Made by a program: the position numbers and the translations under genes. The notes beneath the pieces were generated by a model that saw only the letters and a program-made list of their open reading frames with translations, ran no database searches and was not told where the DNA came from. A DNA stretch of 64,000 bases from Elusimicrobia bacterium RIFOXYA2_FULL_47_53 (GTDB lineage: Bacteria > Elusimicrobiota > Endomicrobiia > Endomicrobiales > XYA2-FULL-47-53). The stretch is from contig MGVE01000001.1 in NCBI GenBank assembly GCA_001800315.1, positions 1-64,000 of the forward strand. The letters are read 5' to 3'. Below are positions 34,922 through 43,747 of this stretch, in pieces. Positions within the stretch are counted from its first letter, which is position 1, and every line of letters starts with the position of its first letter.

Positions 34922-35964
34922 TTTATTAGCTCAGCGATTTTCTCAAAGACTTTCCCGGGCGCTATGGAGCTGAGGCACTTAAGGCTCGCGCATTCGGCGA
35001 ACTTCCCGTATTTGTAACAGGGGCTGCAGGCAAGGGCTTCATAAAAATAGTAATTCCCGGGGCCCATGGGAGCTTTATCATAAGGAGCGGTCGGCCCGAA
35101 TATAGATATTACCGGTGTTCCAACCGATGAAGCCAGGTGCATCGGGGCCGAATCGTTGGCCACCAGCAGTTTACAGGATTTCATTAAGGCAGCGGTTTCC
35201 CGCAGTGATAAACAGCCGCATAAATTTATAAGATTCTTTGAATTCAGGGCTGACGCTATCGCGCTGCCAAGCTGAGTTTCGGCCTTACCGCCTAAAATCA
35301 GTATTTTAGCCTGTGGCATTTCAGCGGTTATTAATTTAGCAAGCTCAATAAAATTATTTAACGGCCAGCATCTTGACGGCATGCTGGATTTGGGGTTCAC
35401 CCCTCCTCCCGGAGCTAAGCCGATAACTTCGCCGCTCAAAACAGAATGTTTCGCGAGAAGAGCGGACGCGTTGTCTTTCTCAAGAGTTGTAAGAAAAATA
35501 TCCATGCCGCGCGGGCAGGCTTCCGGGTTATCACAGGTTAACAAAAGATATTTGTCAATCGTGTGAAGCCCCTTCTCTCCCTCGGTAAAAGGAACTTTCC
35601 TGGTCAGGAAACGGGAGGTGTTGAAACGGTCAAAACCAATTCTTTCGCGCGCTCCCAGAAGAAAGGCAAAAAAATTAAAAAAGTTTGACCAGTGCATCAC
35701 ATAGACTTTGTCAAATTTCATGGAACGGAGTTTGAGCAAAAGGGCCATAAGCCGGAAAAGATTTTTCTTCCAGAAAATATTTTCATCAATGGAAATTATT
35801 TCATCAAGATTAGAATTGTTCTCCACCACCGGTTTAGCCCAATCTCCCACCAGAAGGGTTATTCTGGCCCCGGGATTGTTTTTGCGTATTTGGGCGAAGG
35901 AAGGAGAGGCCATTAGAAGATCACCAATTGCCGAAAGCTTGATTATCAGTATATTATTTCGCAT
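34918..35964 (-). CDS. Glycosyltransferase family 9 (heptosyltransferase-type)
   Basis: 348-residue GT9 protein. It has ILIIKLSAIGDLLMASPSF at residues 5-23, the nucleotide-binding LAPGGGVNPKSS, and the signature LLVANDSAPMHLASSVGTPV followed by FGPTAP. Near the C-terminus there are several Cys (CSPCYKYG, CASLKC), as in heptosyltransferase-like GT9s. The acceptor is probably lipopolysaccharide core. It overlaps the upstream GT4 gene by 11 bases and the downstream GT2 by four. Confidence 0.9.
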   Translation of the reverse strand: MRNNILIIKLSAIGDLLMASPSFAQIRKNNPGARITLLVGDWAKPVVENNSNLDEIISIDENIFWKKNLFRLMALLLKLRSMKFDKVYVMHWSNFFNFFAFLLGARERIGFDRFNTSRFLTRKVPFTEGEKGLHTIDKYLLLTCDNPEACPRGMDIFLTTLEKDNASALLAKHSVLSGEVIGLAPGGGVNPKSSMPSRCWPLNNFIELAKLITAEMPQAKILILGGKAETQLGSAIASALNSKNLINLCGCLSLRETAALMKSCKLLVANDSAPMHLASSVGTPVISIFGPTAPYDKAPMGPGNYYFYEALACSPCYKYGKFAECASLKCLSSIAPGKVFEKIAELIK

Positions 35965-37081
35965 AAAGCTCTTTAATCGTGTCCCATACAGCCCGCGCGC
36001 TGGCTTTGGGGTTGAATTTTTCAGCCTGCTTAAGGCCTTTCTCGGACAAAGAGGCTCTCAGGGCCGGGTCCGACAGAACTTCAAGTATTTTAGAGGCCCA
36101 TAAATTTGTATCCTCAGGGCCAATGCTGACGGCGGCATCGCCGGTTACTTCCGGGAGCGAGGCCCTGTTGGAAGAGATTACCGGGCATCCGCAGGACATC
36201 GCTTCAAGCGGCGGGAGCCCGAAACCCTCATAGAGGGAAGGAAATAAAAAAAGGTCAGCCGCGGAATACAGATTGGACAAGCCTTCGTCGTCAAGATATT
36301 CAAGAAAGGTGATTCTTTTTGAAATGGCGCTGTTTTTAATCTGAGAAACAAGCTTCTCTGTCTTCCATCCCAGCGCCCCCGCGGAGACAAGCTGGTGCGG
36401 AATGCTTCCGCAAATCCTGGAAAAGGCCTCAAAGGCGCGCGAAAAGTTCTTTCTCGGTTCGTGCGTCCCAACGATCAGGATATAGGGTTTGTCTATATTG
36501 TATTTCTCCCTGACCAGTCTTGCCGAGAATTCCTTTGAGGTTCTGTTTATAGAGGTGCTCAGTCCGGGATAAACAGTTCTTATCGGCTTGTTGAGCCGGG
36601 GATAAAAGAATCTGATGTCCCGCTCGGTATTTATTGAGTCGGAAAGAATCAAATCGCAGTTATTAAGCGATTTGCCTACCAGGAACCTGTTTATCCAGAA
36701 GTTTTTAAATTCCATTGTCTCCGGAAATCTGCGGAAAACCATGTCATGTATAGTAAGGAGTTTTTTTATATTTTTTAGCCCGGTAAGCGGCAACACATGA
36801 AGAGGCGACCAGAATAATTCAATGCCGTCATTCTTGAGCATGCCGGGCAGTTCGGCGAGCGCCCAGACGGTTCCGTGCAGGTTAAACCTGCCGCAGCGCA
36901 GTTTGAATCTGCCGTCGGTATTAAACGACTCAAAAGCTTTATTGGAATAAAGAAAAACCTCGTTCCCTGACGAAGCATCAAAAGCTTCTTCAGGCAGGTT
37001 TTTAAGGATAGTTTCCAAATAGACGCCAATACCGCTTTTCCTGGTCTTGGCTATGGCTCTTGAGTCAATTCCTATTCTCAT
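35954..37081 (-). CDS. GT4-family glycosyltransferase
   Basis: 375-residue GT-B enzyme. It opens IGIDSRAIAKTRKSGIGVYL, and the donor domain carries ILIVGTHEPRKNFSRAFEAF and FPSLYEGFGLPPLEAMSCGC (EX7E). It is similar in layout to the GT4 at 45-46 kb, so these may be paralogues. Its ATG overlaps the flippase stop (ATGA). Confidence 0.9.
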   Translation of the reverse strand: MRIGIDSRAIAKTRKSGIGVYLETILKNLPEEAFDASSGNEVFLYSNKAFESFNTDGRFKLRCGRFNLHGTVWALAELPGMLKNDGIELFWSPLHVLPLTGLKNIKKLLTIHDMVFRRFPETMEFKNFWINRFLVGKSLNNCDLILSDSINTERDIRFFYPRLNKPIRTVYPGLSTSINRTSKEFSARLVREKYNIDKPYILIVGTHEPRKNFSRAFEAFSRICGSIPHQLVSAGALGWKTEKLVSQIKNSAISKRITFLEYLDDEGLSNLYSAADLFLFPSLYEGFGLPPLEAMSCGCPVISSNRASLPEVTGDAAVSIGPEDTNLWASKILEVLSDPALRASLSEKGLKQAEKFNPKASARAVWDTIKELYAK

Positions 37082-38295
37082 ATAGTTTTTATTCTTTTAC
37101 CGTAGGTGACAAGGCTCAGCGCCAGTATGGTAACCTGGGTCAATAAAACCGCCCACGCGGCTCCGAGAGCCCCGTAACGGTATATCAGGATAAAATTCAG
37201 CAATAAGCTGATAGCCAGTGTAATGCCCTGGTTTAAGGCATGCCTGTTCTGTTTATCAACAACGGCCATCATATAAGTGAATATTGTTGAAAAGAAAGCA
37301 GCGGTATTGGCTATAACAAGAATTTGGAGCACACTACCGGATTGCGCGTAGCGCTCGCCAAAAAGCATACTGATAATTTTTTCAGCTCCGAAATAGCCGG
37401 CAATCAGCCAGGCTGAAGAAATAACCGCTGATATGAGCAGAACGGTTTTGACTGTGCGGAGCAGTTTAACTTTTCCCTCCTGGAGCGCTTTTGAAAGCAT
37501 GGGCGTTGCCACCACCATAAGCGCCGAAGGGACCGCGAAGACCATTTCGTACACTCTGAAGGCCGCGCCGTAAATTCCCGTCTCAGCGCTGCCCCTTATC
37601 CAGGTAAGTATTATAGTGTCTATTCTGAAATAGGCCATTCCGAAAATATTCGCTATGCCAAGAGGAAAAGCGCGCCAGAAAAGCTCTATTGAATCTTTGA
37701 AGTCAAACGGTTTGTCAGTTGATTTTACATGGCGCGCGAAGACAAATCCGGATAACAGCGCCCCCGCCGTGCTACCCAGCAGGTATACCAAAATCACATT
37801 TGTTATGGAAACCCTGTCAGTCAAAAAGAGCAGTGCCACAGCCGAGACAAGAAGGAACCTGGAGGCGATTACGATTTTGGCTGCTATGTAGAAATCGTGC
37901 ATCGCGTTGCAGAAGGTCTGGTATAAATCAACGAGCGAATTACCGAACATCCAGCCCAAGGCCGCCAGGAAGATCCACGGCCTGGACCACGGCCATAGAT
38001 GTCCGAGAAAAAGAAGCGCGGAGGCAAACACAAGGAAAGAGAGGGCCAGTTTGATGAAAATAGCTTCGCGCCATAGATCGCTTATTTTTTCCGGGTTCTT
38101 TCCAACCTCCTTGAGCAGATAAGTGCTTACTCCCATCTCCGTGAATACATAAAGCAGATTGGCCGCGGACAAAGCGTAGGTTAAAAGCCCGAAATCGCTT
38201 ACAAGCAGTTTCCTCGCTATCAGAATGTTTAAAATAAAAGTAATGATGCGTGAAAGCGCGTCAAGACTGAAGCGTTTAGTGAATGCTTTGATCAC
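37078..38295 (-). CDS. Polysaccharide flippase (Wzx/MOP family)
   Basis: 405-residue membrane protein with about 12 hydrophobic segments. The N-terminus, RISLDALSRI-like (FSLDALSRIITFILNILIAR) then VSDFGLLTYALS, is typical of Wzx/RfbX transporters that flip lipid-linked glycan across the inner membrane. The start is GTG, overlapping the upstream ligase stop as GTGA. With an undecaprenyl-phosphate transferase and Wzy-like proteins nearby, it indicates a Wzx/Wzy-type route. Confidence 0.9.
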   Translation of the reverse strand: MIKAFTKRFSLDALSRIITFILNILIARKLLVSDFGLLTYALSAANLLYVFTEMGVSTYLLKEVGKNPEKISDLWREAIFIKLALSFLVFASALLFLGHLWPWSRPWIFLAALGWMFGNSLVDLYQTFCNAMHDFYIAAKIVIASRFLLVSAVALLFLTDRVSITNVILVYLLGSTAGALLSGFVFARHVKSTDKPFDFKDSIELFWRAFPLGIANIFGMAYFRIDTIILTWIRGSAETGIYGAAFRVYEMVFAVPSALMVVATPMLSKALQEGKVKLLRTVKTVLLISAVISSAWLIAGYFGAEKIISMLFGERYAQSGSVLQILVIANTAAFFSTIFTYMMAVVDKQNRHALNQGITLAISLLLNFILIYRYGALGAAWAVLLTQVTILALSLVTYGKRIKTI

Positions 38296-39752
38296 AGGGA
38301 ACCCTTTGAGTGTCCGGGTTTAGTCCATAGCAAAGCTATGGAAGTCCAGAAGATCACGGAAACCTCAAAATTAATCAGATGGGGCCCTAAATTCAGGGCA
38401 AGAAGCATAAATATCAGCGAAGCGGCGATAAGAAAATCCTGCAACGCCATGTTTCGCAGCGGGGCAAGAGAGAGCCTTATCCTGTTTAGTACAAACACAA
38501 GCAGAAGAAAAAAAACAAGAGTCATGAAAATGCCGGTTTCAGAAAGCAGTTGAAGGTAATAGTTGCACGCGTTCTCATTATTGTTAAAAAGAGGGTGAGA
38601 GGCGCGCAGATAGTCCGGAGTAACCACAAGGTATCTGCCGACTCCGGTGCCGAGGAAAATGTTATCTTTTATTACCTTCAGCGAAAGTTCCCAATAGGGA
38701 ATTCTTTCGCCGAAAATATCTGGCTTAAAAAATTCTGACCAGGTTCCGGATTCGGCGAACCTGTTGTAAACCATTTCTTTTATCCGTTTGGTCGCTGACA
38801 ACGGAGCAAAAAATAAACCGGCCAGCAGAAGCAAAGACAGAATAGCCGGCATAAGATACTTTTTTCTGATGTCTTTTCTGAAAAAAATAAACAGGATAGC
38901 CAGGGCGGAGACCGCCAGAACTGAGCCTGCGACAGACCTGTTGCCGGATAGAAAAATCATAAAAATACCCGCGGCGACCTCCGTCCAAAGAGCAAACTTA
39001 ACAGGAGAGTCGTACACCAAAGCAAGGTAGGCAAGGACAGGCACCAGAAGAAGCAGGAAATATCCGAGGGCGTTTGGGTCAAAACAGCCGGCGCTGATCC
39101 TGCCGAAGGCATTGACAAATTCGGGCGGCAGGCCAAAACCGTAATTAAAATAGTTTTGATAAATGCCTATGGCAATAGAAACAACGAATCCCGGGGCTAT
39201 CCATTTAAGGGCTGATATAAATTCGGATTTCCTGTTTATGAAATCATAAATAGTAAGGAAAAACAGCGGCCCGGCTGACCACTGAATAGCGCCAAGCATT
39301 ATCCATCCGAATATATTTTTCAGTTTGACCGTTTCCCCAAGGTAAAGAGTCGCGACCGTGGCATTAAAATCAGGAAGGAACGCAATATATTTCGCGAAAG
39401 AGTAAGCGGAAGACAGGAATATAACCGATAAAAAAGCGATAAACAAGTATGATCTGTCCGGAAGAACGAATGGTTCTTTTTTAAACCACCTGCCTGCCAG
39501 ATAGCCCGCTATCCAGCCGGAAAGAAATAATAAAACAGCCGGTATCGCCCTGTATCGGAACACCGTATTGCTGAGAATATTAAACCAGGGCAGAATGAAA
39601 AAAAGCAGTTTTAACGCGGTTTTGGGCCTGGAGAAAGCAAGATAAAACTCAAGCACAATAAAAGCAATAAATAAGAAAGGGGCGCTTTGAGCAGAAAGCG
39701 CCCACGAACTTATTGTAAATAGCGCCGCAAGTATCAGTAAAACAACAAACAC
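38292..39752 (-). CDS. O-antigen ligase/polymerase-like membrane protein
   Basis: 486-residue protein with 10-12 membrane segments and the large periplasmic loop of the Wzy/WaaL family (IFLGTGVGRYLV, NNNENACNYYLQLLSETGIF). It polymerises or ligates repeat units on the periplasmic face. The start is GTG with a moderate purine stretch before it. It lies 28 bases downstream of recA, so it may be co-transcribed with recA. A second protein of this class is at 43744-45057. Confidence 0.85.
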   Translation of the reverse strand: MFVVLLILAALFTISSWALSAQSAPFLFIAFIVLEFYLAFSRPKTALKLLFFILPWFNILSNTVFRYRAIPAVLLFLSGWIAGYLAGRWFKKEPFVLPDRSYLFIAFLSVIFLSSAYSFAKYIAFLPDFNATVATLYLGETVKLKNIFGWIMLGAIQWSAGPLFFLTIYDFINRKSEFISALKWIAPGFVVSIAIGIYQNYFNYGFGLPPEFVNAFGRISAGCFDPNALGYFLLLLVPVLAYLALVYDSPVKFALWTEVAAGIFMIFLSGNRSVAGSVLAVSALAILFIFFRKDIRKKYLMPAILSLLLLAGLFFAPLSATKRIKEMVYNRFAESGTWSEFFKPDIFGERIPYWELSLKVIKDNIFLGTGVGRYLVVTPDYLRASHPLFNNNENACNYYLQLLSETGIFMTLVFFLLLVFVLNRIRLSLAPLRNMALQDFLIAASLIFMLLALNLGPHLINFEVSVIFWTSIALLWTKPGHSKGSL

Positions 39753-39780
39753 GGTTTGCCTGCCTTAATACGGGAGTCCG

Positions 39781-40836
39781 TTATTTCTTTGCGGTTTTTG
39801 GGTGTTTTTCCTCTTTCTGGACCGGAGTTTCTTTTGCCGGAGCTGGAGAGAAATACTTTTGCCTCATTATGGTTTCTATCTCATCGGCGATCTGCGGGTT
39901 TTCTGTGAGATAAAGTTTCACATTATCCCTTCCCTGTCCCAGTTTCTCGCTTTTATAAGAGAAGAACGCACCGGATTTTTCTATAAGGCCTTCGGTAACG
40001 CCCATATCCACAAGGTATCCGAGCCTGTCAATTCCCTGCCCGAATATTATGTCAAACTCAGCCTGGCGGAAAGGAGGAGCGACTTTGTTCTTTACCACTT
40101 TGACCCGGACATGGTTCCCGAGAATTTCATCGCCTTTTTTAATTGATTCCACGCGCCTGATATCCAGCCTTACGGACGAATAAAATTTCAGCGCGAGGCC
40201 GCCCGGCGTGGTTTCAGGGTTTCCCCACATCACGCCTATTTTCTGTCGGAGCTGGTTAATAAATACAATGGAAGTTTTTGATTTTGAAATAGTGGAAGTG
40301 AGCTTTCTTAAAGCCTGGCTCATAAGCCTTGCCTGAAGCCCCATATGAGAATCGCCCATTTCGCCTTCTATTTCAGCTCTCGGGACAAGAGCGGCGACTG
40401 AGTCTACGACAATAATGTCAACGGCGCCTGAACGGACCAGCTTGTCGGCTATTTCAAGAGCCTGCTCGCCGGAATCCGGCTGGGAAATAAGCAGGTTGTC
40501 TATATCAACGCCTATTCTCTTGGCGTATTCTGGATCCATGGCATGTTCGGCGTCTATAAACGCGGCGATCCCGCCCTGTTTCTGGGATTGGGCAAGTATG
40601 CAGAGAGAGAGTGTGGTTTTTCCGGATGATTCCGGGCCGAATATTTCAATTACCCTGCCGCGCGGAATACCGCCTACACCTATGGCGATATCAAGCGGAA
40701 GGGCTCCTGTTGGAATAATTTCAACAACAGTCTTGGCGTGTTTCTCGCCAAGGCGCATTATAGCCTCTTTACCGAAATCTTTTTCAATCTGAGTCAGCGC
40801 CAGATCCAGCGCTTTAAGCTTTTCATCCCTTGCCAT
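39781..40836 (-). CDS. recA: RecA recombinase
   Basis: 351-residue DNA recombinase. The Walker [10 protein letters not shown] is at residues 67-75, the Walker B strand is [12 protein letters not shown], the MAW-type SDTGEQA equivalent is QPDSGEQAL, and [10 protein letters not shown] is present. The C-terminus ends in a Lys/Glu/Pro-rich tail. An upstream in-frame ATG at 40869 exists, but GGGGAGG stands before the ATG at 40836, which gives the standard [10 protein letters not shown] start. It is flanked on both sides by polysaccharide genes on the same strand. No LexA-type operator is apparent. Confidence 0.98.
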   Translation of the reverse strand: MARDEKLKALDLALTQIEKDFGKEAIMRLGEKHAKTVVEIIPTGALPLDIAIGVGGIPRGRVIEIFGPESSGKTTLSLCILAQSQKQGGIAAFIDAEHAMDPEYAKRIGVDIDNLLISQPDSGEQALEIADKLVRSGAVDIIVVDSVAALVPRAEIEGEMGDSHMGLQARLMSQALRKLTSTISKSKTSIVFINQLRQKIGVMWGNPETTPGGLALKFYSSVRLDIRRVESIKKGDEILGNHVRVKVVKNKVAPPFRQAEFDIIFGQGIDRLGYLVDMGVTEGLIEKSGAFFSYKSEKLGQGRDNVKLYLTENPQIADEIETIMRQKYFSPAPAKETPVQKEEKHPKTAKK

Positions 40837-40912
40837 TGTGTTCCTCCCCTTAGCAGTTATGTAATCCAATTTGATTTTACAGCGTGTTAATTATACATTA
40901 TTTAAAGCTGTT
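40837..40912 (-). promoter_or_regulatory. recA promoter region
   Basis: On the minus strand TATAAT (complement of 40890-40895) precedes the recA ATG by about 54 bases; the -35 (TTTTAA at 17 bases) is weak. ACAGC and GCTGT flank the -10 as a spaced five-base inverted repeat, too short and wrongly oriented for the CTGT-N8-ACAG SOS box. Confidence 0.45.
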
Positions 40913-41689
40913 TTAAAATTTCCAGCCGAACTTGCTGAAGAACCTGAAAGCGCTTTTGATATGCCAGTAAGTTCTTTTATTAAAACGGTTAGCGCTTTCC
41001 CTCTGGTAGTGGTGAGTGACTACGGCTTCCGGATAGTAATATACTTTTTTCCCTATGCTGTAAATTCGTTTGCAGAGGTCCACATCCTCAAAATAAAGCA
41101 TATACTTATCGTCAAAACCGCCGATTTGGTTAAAAGTATCTCTTTTAATGGCAAGACACGCCGCGAGCACCCAGTCAACAGCTTTTGTGCTGTTGTGGTC
41201 CCAATCTTTCATTAAGTGCGCCTCCGAGAGGGCCCGTCCGGTTTTTGAACCGGCTAAAAGCCTTCTGAAGAACACGGTTCTTAAATTATAAAATCTTCTG
41301 CAGGAGTACTGAAGCGTTCCGTCTGGGTTCACCAGCCTGGGCGCGACTATTCCGGCGTCGGGCGAACTTTTTAATATCGCGGCAAGCTTTGAAAACTGTC
41401 CGCTGGTCACAATGGTATCCGGATTTAAGAATATAATCGTGTCGCCCGAGGAGTTTCTTGCGCCTATATTGTTGGCACCCGCAAAACCGAGGTTTAACCT
41501 GTTTTCAATAAGGCGGGCCTGCGGATATTTGGATTTTACGAGGGTTGAACTGCCATCCGAAGAGTTGTTGTCAACGACAATGACTTCCCTGCTCAAAGCC
41601 TCGCTGGAATTGAATATGGAAGCAAGACACTTATCCATAAAGTCCGCGGTATTGTAATTGACGATGATTATTGACAGTTCGGGATTCAT
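40913..41689 (-). CDS. GT2 rhamnosyltransferase-like glycosyltransferase
   Basis: 258-residue GT-A enzyme of the WbbL/rhamnosyltransferase type. It has LSIIIVNYNTADFMDKCLAS at the start, VVDNNSSDGS, the LNPDT metal-site variant, and GGFDDKYMLYFEDVDLCKRI. The ATG overlaps the preceding GT4 stop (ATGA). A deoxyhexose donor is common in this group and would fit the rhamnose-type epimerase at 57.6 kb, but that is inference. Confidence 0.88.
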   Translation of the reverse strand: MNPELSIIIVNYNTADFMDKCLASIFNSSEALSREVIVVDNNSSDGSSTLVKSKYPQARLIENRLNLGFAGANNIGARNSSGDTIIFLNPDTIVTSGQFSKLAAILKSSPDAGIVAPRLVNPDGTLQYSCRRFYNLRTVFFRRLLAGSKTGRALSEAHLMKDWDHNSTKAVDWVLAACLAIKRDTFNQIGGFDDKYMLYFEDVDLCKRIYSIGKKVYYYPEAVVTHHYQRESANRFNKRTYWHIKSAFRFFSKFGWKF

Positions 41690-42831
41690 TTATTTATCGT
41701 TTTAAGATATATCTGATATGTCGCCTTTGCCGCGTTTTCCCAGGTTAAGCCCAAAGCGCTAATGTGTTCTTTAAGCCCTTTCTCTCCCCTTCCGGCAGTT
41801 TGAGCCGCTAACACCGCGTTTTTTATGGATGACTCGCTTTCCGGATCGCAATACCACGCTTTGTCGGCGTAATACTCTTTAGTATATCCCTTCTCCGTTA
41901 CTACCACATTAGCTCCTGTTATACCGGCTTCAAGCCCGGCCAACCCCGTGGTCTCAAACCAGCTGGCGAGAACGCAGGTTTTTGAGTATTTGTTCAAGGT
42001 CATAACTTCGCCGTGCGTAACCTCGCCCAGATAGTGGAATTTCGGGCTGCTGTTTACCAGTTCTAAAAACTTTCTGCAATACGCGCCGTGCATTTTGTTC
42101 ATGGCACCGGCAAACACTACATCAAACCCGGTGCCTGCTAACGCGGCCAGTATCTTGAGCTGGTTCTTTCTTGGTTCAATCCTGCCGGAACAAAAAACAA
42201 AATCAGTAATTCTCGCGTCCCTGACCCAGGAAATTATTCTCTCCGAATCCGGCGCGTCCGAGTAATCTATTCCGTTATACACAACCTCAAATTTGAATTT
42301 TGGCCTGTCGTCATTAGTAAACAGCTCATTTCTGATAGCGTCAATTTCCATAATGGAGTTAGGTATAAGATAATCGCAGCTGCTCAAGACAGCGCGCTGT
42401 TGAAAAGTGTATCCCAGGCGGGCCTGGGTGATGAAGGAAGCCCAGGCGCGAGGGTATTTGACGGTGTAAAAAAAAGTTTTTGCCAGCTGAATGCGGTCAA
42501 CGGCCTTAAGGTATTTAATCAAGGAGCCGTGAAAGCCGGTAAGATTTTTACTCTCGTAATTGGCTATATCCAGGGCGCTGTGGTAAATAGGCGACAAAAC
42601 AACCTTTTTATCCTGATCGCGGGCATTAATATATTGCAGGTAGGTTTCGTGAATTCTTGTGGTGTTAAAAAGATGGACCAGATCGTATTTTTCAACATCC
42701 GGTGTAAGGGCTGTTGAAACATCGGCCTCCACGCCGAGAGTTCTCAGGTATTTCTGCGTCATGAGCATCTGGAATGTATCGCCGCCGTTTTTAATCAGGG
42801 CGTCGTAGCGGTTCTGAAGGAGAACTCTCAT
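41686..42831 (-). CDS. GT4-like glycosyltransferase, divergent
   Basis: 381-residue GT-B-fold protein. The C-terminal half shows the GT4 pattern: VVYNGIDYS, SGRIEPRKNQLKILAALAGT and SWFETTGLAGLEAGITGANV (an EX7E-like turn with different spacing). The N-terminal half (GGDTFQMLMTQKYLRTLGVE) resembles GT4 proteins that act on surface glycans. Donor and acceptor are unknown. It starts four bases after the methyltransferase gene. Confidence 0.82.
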   Translation of the reverse strand: MRVLLQNRYDALIKNGGDTFQMLMTQKYLRTLGVEADVSTALTPDVEKYDLVHLFNTTRIHETYLQYINARDQDKKVVLSPIYHSALDIANYESKNLTGFHGSLIKYLKAVDRIQLAKTFFYTVKYPRAWASFITQARLGYTFQQRAVLSSCDYLIPNSIMEIDAIRNELFTNDDRPKFKFEVVYNGIDYSDAPDSERIISWVRDARITDFVFCSGRIEPRKNQLKILAALAGTGFDVVFAGAMNKMHGAYCRKFLELVNSSPKFHYLGEVTHGEVMTLNKYSKTCVLASWFETTGLAGLEAGITGANVVVTEKGYTKEYYADKAWYCDPESESSIKNAVLAAQTAGRGEKGLKEHISALGLTWENAAKATYQIYLKTINK

Positions 42832-42835
42832 AGTT

Positions 42836-43747
42836 TTATTTTATCTTCCTTAGCCAGAAACTGCCAGGCCAGTCTTTTTTGTTGCAGGATTTAAATGTTT
42901 TCTCCAGCAAATCCCCGTGTTTGAAATTCATGAAACTTCCGCCCCATAAAACTTCATAGGATTCGTTAAAGGCAAGAAAAGCCTGAAGCAGATATTGTTC
43001 CGTCCAGAACCAGCGGTCTTTTTTAAGCCATTTCTCCGGGTATTCCAGCGGTAGAAATATGTCATGGCAGTGTATTATTACGCCTTTATTAAGGCGGGGC
43101 AGTATTTCAAGGTATTCATATTGAACATCACTGCCGGTTTTAAGCACATGGCTTGAATCTATGAAAAGAATATCGTTTTCTTTAAGGGCCAGGAATGCGG
43201 ATGTGTCAACCTGCTGAATAATTTTAGCTTCAAGTTTTGACAATCCCTCAAACCCTTTTTTGATTATTTCGTTCGGATATGGTTCAAAGGCTACAAGTTC
43301 GGTTTTAGCGCCGGTTTCTTTTTCGTTGACAAGCGCGGCTTTCGCGGACACAAAAGTTGAAAAACCTGAACCGATCTCAAATATCTTCGCCGGTTTAAAA
43401 TGTCTTACCATGCAATATAGTATCGCCGCGTCCACAATCGCGAAGGAGTTGTTGTCAGAATAAAATTCGTGGGGAGTGGATGTTTTTTTTCTTGAAAAGC
43501 TGTTGAACTCGCCGCCGAAATTTTCCTCAAAGGTCTTTAACAGGTTTAACTGATAGTCCTCTCTGAGGTCAATGCCCGGCATTTTTCCGGGATTTTCCCA
43601 AAGATCCGAGTTTAAGGTTCTGGTGTCCGGAATTGGCTGATAATAGTGGTTGGGTGTTATGTGAAAACCCAGAAACTGCCAGAAATCAAATGTTTTACGA
43701 GCCGCAAGTTGTATAAGCCTTACCCATAATGAGCCTAATAAATTCAT
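42836..43747 (-). CDS. SAM-dependent methyltransferase (Methyltransf_24-like)
   Basis: 303-residue class I methyltransferase. Motif I is IFEIGSGFSTFVSAKAAL, then LVAFEPYPNE after strand 2, and DILFIDSSHVLKTGSDVQYE. This matches the Methyltransf_24 group, found in many surface-sugar loci where it methylates sugar hydroxyls. The N-terminal ~95 residues are family-specific. Its ATG overlaps the Wzy-like stop (ATGA). The substrate is unknown. Confidence 0.82.
   Translation of the reverse strand: MNLLGSLWVRLIQLAARKTFDFWQFLGFHITPNHYYQPIPDTRTLNSDLWENPGKMPGIDLREDYQLNLLKTFEENFGGEFNSFSRKKTSTPHEFYSDNNSFAIVDAAILYCMVRHFKPAKIFEIGSGFSTFVSAKAALVNEKETGAKTELVAFEPYPNEIIKKGFEGLSKLEAKIIQQVDTSAFLALKENDILFIDSSHVLKTGSDVQYEYLEILPRLNKGVIIHCHDIFLPLEYPEKWLKKDRWFWTEQYLLQAFLAFNESYEVLWGGSFMNFKHGDLLEKTFKSCNKKDWPGSFWLRKIK

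Noticed and set aside
40837-40912. LexA/SOS box at recA
   Set aside because: No CTGT-N8-ACAG or GAAC-N4-GTTC. The ACAGC...GCTGT pair is too far apart and in the wrong orientation.
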